The position numbers were made by a program, and so were the translations under genes. Under the pieces are notes generated by a model. That model was not told the DNA's origin. It was given only the letters and a program-made list of their open reading frames with translations, and searched no databases. Positions 57,616-64,000 of a stretch of DNA of 64,000 nucleotides are shown piece by piece (the first letter of the stretch is position 1; each line of letters opens with the position of its first letter). The stretch is from Bacteroidota bacterium (GTDB lineage: Bacteria > Bacteroidota > Bacteroidia > Sphingobacteriales > Sphingobacteriaceae), in assembly GCA_013288235.1 (NCBI GenBank), contig JABDCF010000001.1:25484-89483 (forward strand). Direction: 5' to 3'.

Positions 57616-58701
57616 ATGAATAAAAACTACTATGCCATCATTATGGCAGGCGGCATCGGAAGCCGTTTTTGGCCTATCAGCCGCACCTCGCACCCAAAAC
57701 AATTTATAGATATACTGGGCACCGGGAAAACTTTGATACAAAATACATACGACCGCTTCCTGAAAATTTGCCCGAAGGAAAATATTTTCGTTGTTACCAA
57801 TGATATTTATACCGACCTTGTAAAAAAACAATTGCCGGATATGGCCGATGACCAGATACTGACCGAACCGGTAATGCGCAATACAGCGCCTTGTATAGCT
57901 TACGGGTCGTTTAAAATTGAAAGCCTTAACCCCGATGCTGCTATTGTTGTGGCGCCATCGGACCATTTGATACTGGATGAGCCCGCATTTATAAGCGCTA
58001 TCGAGAAATCGTTAGAGGTTGTTGTAAACAACAACTGTCTCATCACCCTGGGTATAAAACCGTCACGGCCCGATACTGGTTACGGATACATACAATATAC
58101 CAACAACAGTTTTAAAAATGATTTTTACAAGGTGAAAACTTTTACTGAAAAGCCTACACTTGAAATAGCCAAAACCTTTTTGCAAAGCGGCGACTTTTTA
58201 TGGAATGCGGGAATTTTTGTATGGTCGGCAAAGGCGATAGTGAATGCCTTTAGCCAGTACCTGCCTGATATGCACGAAATTTTTGCAGAAGCACGCCCTG
58301 TTTATAATACTGCTGATGAAAAAAGCCACCTGCATAAATCGTATATGCAATGCACAAACATTTCTATCGATTATGGCATAATGGAAAAGGCCGATAATGT
58401 TTATGTGCTGCCGTCGGAGTTTGGATGGTCTGATCTGGGCACATGGGCATCAATTTATGAACTTGCAGAAAAGGATTACGTTGGCAATGCTGTTATACCT
58501 TCTGAAAAAGTGATCATGTACGATTCGTCCAATTGCATGGTAAACGTACCCGGCGAAAAGCTGGTGATATTACAGGGCCTGCATGATTTTATTGTAGTTG
58601 AAGCCAATAACACCCTGCTCATTTGTCCCCGCGACCAGGAACAGAACGTTAAAAAAGTGGTTGCCGATGTGAAGCAGCAGTTTGGGGTGAAGTATATTTA
58701 G
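57616..58701 (+). CDS. manC: Mannose-1-phosphate guanylyltransferase
   Basis: IIMAGGIGSRFWPISRTSHPKQFID, VVAPSDHLI, FTEKPTLEIAK, LWNAGIFVW. Confidence 0.94.
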   Translation: MNKNYYAIIMAGGIGSRFWPISRTSHPKQFIDILGTGKTLIQNTYDRFLKICPKENIFVVTNDIYTDLVKKQLPDMADDQILTEPVMRNTAPCIAYGSFKIESLNPDAAIVVAPSDHLILDEPAFISAIEKSLEVVVNNNCLITLGIKPSRPDTGYGYIQYTNNSFKNDFYKVKTFTEKPTLEIAKTFLQSGDFLWNAGIFVWSAKAIVNAFSQYLPDMHEIFAEARPVYNTADEKSHLHKSYMQCTNISIDYGIMEKADNVYVLPSEFGWSDLGTWASIYELAEKDYVGNAVIPSEKVIMYDSSNCMVNVPGEKLVILQGLHDFIVVEANNTLLICPRDQEQNVKKVVADVKQQFGVKYI

Positions 58702-58710
58702 TTGGTGAGT

Positions 58711-58782
58711 GGTTGATTGGGTTGATTGGGTTGATTAAGTGAATAGTTTTAACTCAATCAACTTAATCCAACCTAATCAACT
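58711..58782. repeat. Intergenic inverted repeat, TTGATTGGGTTGATTAAGT word family; arms 58711-58741 and 58752-58782
   Basis: GGTTGATTGGGTTGATTGGGTTGATTAAGTG versus ACTCAATCAACTTAATCCAACCTAATCAACT. Confidence 0.85.
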
Positions 58783-59547
58783 GTCTACCCGCCTTTGCCG
58801 AATTGCCTCATACAAAATAACCCCGGTCGCTACCGAAACATTCAACGACTCTATCTCACCAAACATTGGAATTTTGGCTAAATGATCTGCAATACGGATG
58901 ATCTCGTTGCGTACGCCGTCCTCTTCCGATCCCATTACTATAGCAGTTGGGGCTGTGTAATCGGGCGTATAAATATCATCCTTAGTTTTTTCGGTACAGC
59001 AAACTAATTGAAGGCCTGATTCCTGTAGAAATTTAACGGTTTGTATAAAATTATCGTGCCTGCAAACCGGTATTTTAAATAAAGCGCCTGCTGAGGTTTT
59101 TATGGCATCAGGGTTTACCTGGGCTGAGCCTTTGGTTGGTATCACAATGGCATGTACACCGGCGCATTCGGCTGTACGGGCAATGGCGCCCATATTGCGG
59201 ACATCGGTAATGGCATCCAAAACCAATATCAATGGCACCCCGCCATTTTCAAATATTTGCGGGATAATATCTTCTATCTTCTGGTAAACTATCGGCGAAA
59301 TAAACGCAACTACACCCTGGTGGTTTTTTTGGGTGAGGCGGTTCAGTTTTTCAATGGGCACCTGCTGGGCAGTTATATTATATTCAGTCAGCAACTCTTT
59401 AAGCTCATTTAACAGGCCACCACCGATACCTCTTTGCAAGTACAACGCTTCAATTTCTTTACCCGAACGTATGGCTTCCACTACGGCACGAATACCGAAG
59501 ATCATCTGGTTACTTTCCCTCTTTTCCCGTTGCTGATTGTATAACAT
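58777..59547 (-). CDS. rlmB: 23S rRNA (guanosine-2'-O-)-methyltransferase (RlmB/TrmH family)
   Basis: MIFGIRAVVEAIRSGKEIEALYLQ, LDAITDVRNMGAIARTAECAGVHAIV, ESLNVSVATGVILYEAIRQR. Confidence 0.94.
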   Translation of the reverse strand: MLYNQQREKRESNQMIFGIRAVVEAIRSGKEIEALYLQRGIGGGLLNELKELLTEYNITAQQVPIEKLNRLTQKNHQGVVAFISPIVYQKIEDIIPQIFENGGVPLILVLDAITDVRNMGAIARTAECAGVHAIVIPTKGSAQVNPDAIKTSAGALFKIPVCRHDNFIQTVKFLQESGLQLVCCTEKTKDDIYTPDYTAPTAIVMGSEEDGVRNEIIRIADHLAKIPMFGEIESLNVSVATGVILYEAIRQRRVDS

Positions 59548-59832
59548 TAGTAATTAATAAGTTGGCAAAAATAGGCATACTATTTTACTTTATTACACCT
59601 ATAATTCGTAGTTTTATAGATAGGTTTTTTGGTGCAATTTTTAAAATAAAACTTATCAACAAGCTTGTATCTTATTGATTTAAAACAAAATACAGGCTTT
59701 GCAAATATTTATTAACAATCGTGTGTTAACAAAAGAATGATAATCTACGGAGATTTTGATGGTTTACGGATTCAAATTAAAAAGATTTCAAAACTTAACA
59801 AGTTGGCACATTTTTAATATATTTTTGTTCCG

Positions 59833-61398
59833 ATGATTATTGAGAACGAAAACCAATTTAACAAGCCAGGTACAGGCGAAAGAAAGAGCCGGTTTACAAC
59901 TCCAACCCCTTTTAGCGGGCTGGGTAAGCTCCCCCCGCAAGCAATAGATCTTGAGGAAGCCGTGCTGGGTGCGTTGATGCTTGAGAAGGATGCATTGTCG
60001 TCGGTTATCGATATTTTAAAATCTGAAGTCTTTTATAAAGACAGCCATCAGAAGATATTCAATGCGATCAGGCTGTTGTTTGAAAAATCATCCCCGGTAG
60101 ATATCCTGACTGTTACCGCTCAATTACGTCAATTAGGTGAGTTGGAAATGATTGGAGGCGCTTATTATATAACTGAGCTTACCAACCGTGTGGCCTCGGC
60201 CGCAAACATCGAGTTCCACTCGCGTATCATCATTCAAAAATTTATACAACGGGAACTGATACGGATATCGACAGACATTATTCAAAGTGCTTATGAAGAT
60301 ACTTCGGATGTATTGGAACTTTTAGACAGGGCGGAAAAGAACCTTTTCGAGATAGCACAAAACAACCTTCGCCGCGATTCGCGCAAGATGGACGATTTGA
60401 TGCATGAAACACTGAAGGAGATTGAGGCGCTTAAAGACAAAAAAGATGGTTTAACAGGTGTTGCTTCAGGCTTTACCGACCTCGACCGTATGACCTCGGG
60501 CTGGCAAAAATCCGACCTGGTAATTATAGCTGCCCGCCCGGCGATGGGTAAAACAGCCTTTGTTTTAAGCTGCGCCCGTAATGCTGCTGTAGATTTTAAT
60601 AAACCCGTGGTTGTGTTCTCGCTCGAAATGTCATCAGTTCAATTGGTTAACCGTTTAATATCCGGCGAAACAGAAATCGAGCAGGAAAAAATACGTAAAG
60701 GCACCCTTGAAGAATGGGAATGGGCGCAGATACACTCAAAGATTGGCCGTTTGGAGCAAGCGCCATTAATTATCGACGATACGCCCGCGCTCAATATATT
60801 CGAGTTCCGCGCCAAATGCCGCCGTTTAAAATCGCAGCATGATATACAACTGATCATCATTGACTACCTGCAATTAATGCAGGGCAAAGCTGATGGCAAA
60901 GGAGGCGGTAACCGTGAACAGGAAATCGGTAGTATATCAAGGGCCCTAAAATCAGTAGCCAAGGAGTTAAATGTACCTGTAATAGCGCTTTCGCAGTTAA
61001 GTCGTGCAGTTGAAAACCGCCCGGGCGGATCAAAACGCCCAATGTTATCGGATTTACGTGAATCTGGTTCAATCGAGCAGGATGCGGATATGGTTTTATT
61101 CCTTTACCGTCCTGAATATTATGGTTTGGAAGTTGATGAAGACAATAATCCAACGCAAGGTGTCGGTGAGATCATCATTGCGAAGCACCGTAATGGCGAA
61201 ACAGGCCGCGTAAGATTGAAATTCGTAGGTAAATACGTTAAATTCACCGACCTTGACCAGGGTATGGACGGCTCTTTTTCCCCTGGGAATGGAAATGCCT
61301 TTGCAGGTTTAGCGCCATCAGCAGATTTCGAAAAACCAAGCAACTTTATTATCAGGCCATCACGTATGGATGACATGGATGATGAGCAGCCGTTTTAA
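59833..61398 (+). CDS. dnaB: Replicative DNA helicase
   Basis: PPQAIDLEEAVLGALMLEKDAL, IIAARPAMGKTAFVLS, LIIIDYLQLM. Confidence 0.96.
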   Translation: MIIENENQFNKPGTGERKSRFTTPTPFSGLGKLPPQAIDLEEAVLGALMLEKDALSSVIDILKSEVFYKDSHQKIFNAIRLLFEKSSPVDILTVTAQLRQLGELEMIGGAYYITELTNRVASAANIEFHSRIIIQKFIQRELIRISTDIIQSAYEDTSDVLELLDRAEKNLFEIAQNNLRRDSRKMDDLMHETLKEIEALKDKKDGLTGVASGFTDLDRMTSGWQKSDLVIIAARPAMGKTAFVLSCARNAAVDFNKPVVVFSLEMSSVQLVNRLISGETEIEQEKIRKGTLEEWEWAQIHSKIGRLEQAPLIIDDTPALNIFEFRAKCRRLKSQHDIQLIIIDYLQLMQGKADGKGGGNREQEIGSISRALKSVAKELNVPVIALSQLSRAVENRPGGSKRPMLSDLRESGSIEQDADMVLFLYRPEYYGLEVDEDNNPTQGVGEIIIAKHRNGETGRVRLKFVGKYVKFTDLDQGMDGSFSPGNGNAFAGLAPSADFEKPSNFIIRPSRMDDMDDEQPF

Positions 61399-61403
61399 AG
61401 CAT

Positions 61404-62171
61404 ATGATTAATAAAACCAAGTTTGCAATATTTATTTTCCTTACAATATTATCTGCTTGTACGTTTTCGGAAAAGAAAGAAGCAGGACATAAGAAAAAAA
61501 TTATAGATAGTTCAAGCAAGGGAGATTTAAAAAATATTTCAATTGGAATAAGCCAGCCGGCCAGCCGAACAGATGACACTACCGTGGATCTTAAAAAAAT
61601 TATTTTTTCAACTTTCGATTTAAAAATTAAAGACTTTAAAGTTGTTTATGGAATTAACGGCATTGATATCGGTGATTCTCTAAGAGAAAAATTGGATTTC
61701 GATAAGAATAAACATCTTACAATAACTGAAAAAACCGACACGATTGGATTATCAATAGAAGATGGGCTTGACAATAAATCAATCGAAATAATACCACACG
61801 AAAAAAATGATCGATTTAATATTTCCTATTGTTATCAATATACCATTGAGTATGAAAAAGGAGGTGCAGTATACATCACGGATACAACGAGATACAAACG
61901 ATTAAAAGATTCTGCTAACTTTTTTTTCAGAGCACCCTTATTTCAGCACATTTCTCCATTAAATGAAATTAAAGCCAGGATAAAAGTGACAGATTCTGTG
62001 GTCAAAACGATGAATGGTGATTATGGGGAATCGAAATATACCGCCTATCAAGTTAAAGACAAACTCTTAATTATAAGTACAATGAATATCTGTTTTAAAA
62101 TAGAAAGATTTGAAAACAATAGTTTGAAAGAAACCAAATCTGTATATTTTTACGATTTTGACCCAGATTGA
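61404..62171 (+). CDS. Hypothetical lipoprotein
   Basis: Lipobox ILSACTFSEKKE; no recognised domain. Confidence 0.55.
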   Translation: MINKTKFAIFIFLTILSACTFSEKKEAGHKKKIIDSSSKGDLKNISIGISQPASRTDDTTVDLKKIIFSTFDLKIKDFKVVYGINGIDIGDSLREKLDFDKNKHLTITEKTDTIGLSIEDGLDNKSIEIIPHEKNDRFNISYCYQYTIEYEKGGAVYITDTTRYKRLKDSANFFFRAPLFQHISPLNEIKARIKVTDSVVKTMNGDYGESKYTAYQVKDKLLIISTMNICFKIERFENNSLKETKSVYFYDFDPD

Positions 62172-62175
62172 TAAC

Positions 62176-63375
62176 TTAAAACACCAAACCTAACACTATC
62201 CCTATAATAATAATCACAGGCGTTTTTATCTTAGTAAAATACAAAAGCAAAAACGTTGCCACCATAATTAAATAAGCCATCCAGTTTAATCCGAAAGGCC
62301 GGATAAGCAATATCAATGCGGTTGCCATAAAGCCAACTGCAACGGCGTTAATGCCGCTCAATGAGTTTTTTATACGGGTTATTTTTTTTAGATCGTTCCA
62401 AAACGGGACAATAAACAGTATAAGGATGAGGCCGGGGGTATTAATGCCGATAACCGCAACCAAACTGCCTGCAACCTGCCCAAAAATACCCGATCCCTTG
62501 TTTCCCATACTGATACCGCCCAAAAATGACGTGAATGAAAAAGTTGGGCCGGGCAGAGCTTGTTGTAAAGCAAACCCCGAAAGAAACTCGGAATTGGTGA
62601 GGTAATGTTTCACTTCTACAAACTCGGTGTACATCAAGGGCACCAAAACCTGGCCGCCGCCAAATATCAGTATCCCGTTACGGTAAAAGTTTTCGAATAA
62701 ACGAATGGGTAAACTAAATGGCGATGTTTGGTTTACAACAGCGCCTAATGCAGCAAAAAACAACAATATACCTATAAAATAAGCCACCTTATTGCGGTTT
62801 ACGTTGGCAAATAACTTGATACGCAATTCATTTTCCTGCGGCTGTGTTTCCAGGGCCGATGAAATTATCCCGCCCAATAAAATAAGCAAAGGGAAAGCAT
62901 AAGCATTTTGCAGGATAAGGGTGGCGATAAGCGAGCCGACCGCCAGCATGGTGCTCACTTTAGTCTTTAAAAACTTGTCAGCAAACGTATAGGTGGCGTA
63001 TGCCACAATACCAACAGCTATTGGCTGCACAAAACGCAGAATTTCGGTAAACTTTGCCCTGTTGGCAAATAATTTATAGCTGATAGCTGCCATGCACATT
63101 ATAGTGGCCGATGGCAGTATCCATATTAAAAAAGTAATAAGCGCCAAACGCAGCCCGCCAACTTTCCATGCGATGCCAACCAAAGTTTGGGTTGATGACG
63201 GGCCAGGCAATAACTGCGACAAGGCATTTAGCTCCATCAACTCACTTTCAGTAACATACCGGCGTTTTTCAACAAATTCACGCATCAATATGGCAATATG
63301 CGCCTGCGGCCCGCCAAATGCTGTGAACGTGTAAAAAATCACATCACGTAAAAATAAAAGTTGACGTTTCTTCAT
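62176..63375 (-). CDS. chrA: Chromate efflux transporter (CHR family)
   Basis: TFTAFGGPQAHIAILMREFV, LLPGPSSTQTLVGIAWKVGG, and duplicated FGGGQVLVPLMYTEFV...QALPGPTFSFTSFLGG. Confidence 0.94.
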   Translation of the reverse strand: MKKRQLLFLRDVIFYTFTAFGGPQAHIAILMREFVEKRRYVTESELMELNALSQLLPGPSSTQTLVGIAWKVGGLRLALITFLIWILPSATIMCMAAISYKLFANRAKFTEILRFVQPIAVGIVAYATYTFADKFLKTKVSTMLAVGSLIATLILQNAYAFPLLILLGGIISSALETQPQENELRIKLFANVNRNKVAYFIGILLFFAALGAVVNQTSPFSLPIRLFENFYRNGILIFGGGQVLVPLMYTEFVEVKHYLTNSEFLSGFALQQALPGPTFSFTSFLGGISMGNKGSGIFGQVAGSLVAVIGINTPGLILILFIVPFWNDLKKITRIKNSLSGINAVAVGFMATALILLIRPFGLNWMAYLIMVATFLLLYFTKIKTPVIIIIGIVLGLVF

Positions 63376-63378
63376 ATT

Positions 63379-63471
63379 AGTTCATGGTTCATAGCTCATG
63401 GTTCATAGCCAATAGTTCATAGTAAAAACAAGTGCAGCTACCATTAACCATGAGCTATGAACCATCAACTC
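63379..63471. repeat. Intergenic inverted repeat, AACCATGAGCTATGAACCAT word family; arms 63379-63403 and 63447-63471
   Basis: AGTTCATGGTTCATAGCTCATGGTT versus AACCATGAGCTATGAACCATCAACT. Confidence 0.9.
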
Positions 63472-63802
63472 AATCGTCATCATCCAAATCCTTCAGTTGA
63501 TTATAAACCGCCTGTAACTCCGAAAACGCATGATTATCGCGCTGTTCACGACTAATTTTCATGCCGGCTTCATAGGTATTTACCGCGTCATCCTTCCTGT
63601 TTAATGCTTCATACAGTTTACCTAAATGGTAATAGGTGCCAACGTAAGTGGGATGGTTTGTTACCAGGTTCTCGTAATATTCCAACGCTTTATCGGCCTG
63701 GTTAAGGCGTAAATATTCGGTAGCAAGTGCATATTTTAAAAACGGATCGTCCGGTTCATTCGTAATAAATTCCAATAGCTTCTCTAATCTGCCTGTCTGC
63801 AT
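63470..63802 (-). CDS. TPR-repeat protein
   Basis: PFLKYALATEYLRLNQADKALEYYENLVTNHPTYVGTYYHLGKLYEALNRKDDAVNTYEAG. Confidence 0.88.
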   Translation of the reverse strand: MQTGRLEKLLEFITNEPDDPFLKYALATEYLRLNQADKALEYYENLVTNHPTYVGTYYHLGKLYEALNRKDDAVNTYEAGMKISREQRDNHAFSELQAVYNQLKDLDDDD

Positions 63803-63851
63803 TTTAAACTCTCTGTTTTTTAACTAAATTTGCACAAAACCAATTACCGTG

Positions 63852-64000
63852 ATGAAAATACTTGTGTGTATAAGTAATGTCCCTGATACAACGACAAAAA
63901 TAACTTTTACTGATAACAACACCCAATTTAATACGAATGGCGTTCAATTTATATTAAACCCTTACGACGAAATAGCATTGGCAAGGGCAATTGAACTGAC
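63852..64000 (+). CDS. etfB: Electron transfer flavoprotein subunit beta, N-terminal fragment
   Basis: MKILVCISNVPDTTTKITFTDNNTQFNTNGVQFILNPYDEIALARAIELT; runs off the window. Confidence 0.9.
   Translation, partial: MKILVCISNVPDTTTKITFTDNNTQFNTNGVQFILNPYDEIALARAIEL

Noticed and set aside
59580-59832. AT-rich region with TTATCAACA and TGTGTTAACA upstream of dnaB, possible oriC/DnaA boxes
   Set aside because: Only one near-consensus DnaA box, no dnaA/dnaN or clustered boxes; AT-rich promoter region is sufficient.
1-64000. Search for prophage, transposon, toxin-antitoxin, anti-phage or secondary-metabolite systems and tRNAs
   Set aside because: No transposase, integrase, phage structural, nuclease-defence or NRPS/PKS signatures were recognised, and no tRNA was noticed by eye (tRNAscan-SE would be decisive).

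Overview
The window is a chromosomal segment from a Bacteroidota bacterium. Gene content and style suggest Sphingobacteriaceae (Mucilaginibacter/Pedobacter-like), which is an inference. It is mostly housekeeping and metabolic: methionine-salvage pair, GH92, 2-oxoacid dehydrogenase E2, CinA, LptD-like protein, MlaD, RNase Z, PurC, PhoH, ABC exporter, RecQ, DinB, DnaB, RlmB, ManC and an arginine/proline biosynthesis cluster (GNAT-argG-argC-argD-argF' ... argB-proC). I see no prophage, transposase, CRISPR array or recognisable defence island. Two structured RNAs are readable: a small SRP RNA (~32737-32840) and a fluoride (crcB) riboswitch (~24802-24861, minus) heading a crcB-uspA-CLC(F) operon. 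The most unusual signal lies between genes. At least ten intergenic gaps are filled by long imperfect inverted repeats built from short iterated 'words', for example TGAGATATGAGATTTGAGAT, TTGATTGGGTTGATTAAGT and AATGTTGTAAGGTTG. One arm is often nearly C-free and its partner nearly G-free, and the arms often abut or overlap stop and start codons. In the arginine cluster one such repeat (31-nt arms, 26/31 identical) encloses a complete gene for a four-helix-bundle protein of the 23S rRNA intervening-sequence (S23/IVP) family. This gives an IVS-like architecture inside a protein-coding operon. Other items of interest are a frameshifted YpdA-like reductase at a 9-A tract, a tandem 2'-5' RNA ligase-like pair in which the second copy has lost both catalytic HxT motifs, and a ~117-bp tandem duplication of a gene 3' end.
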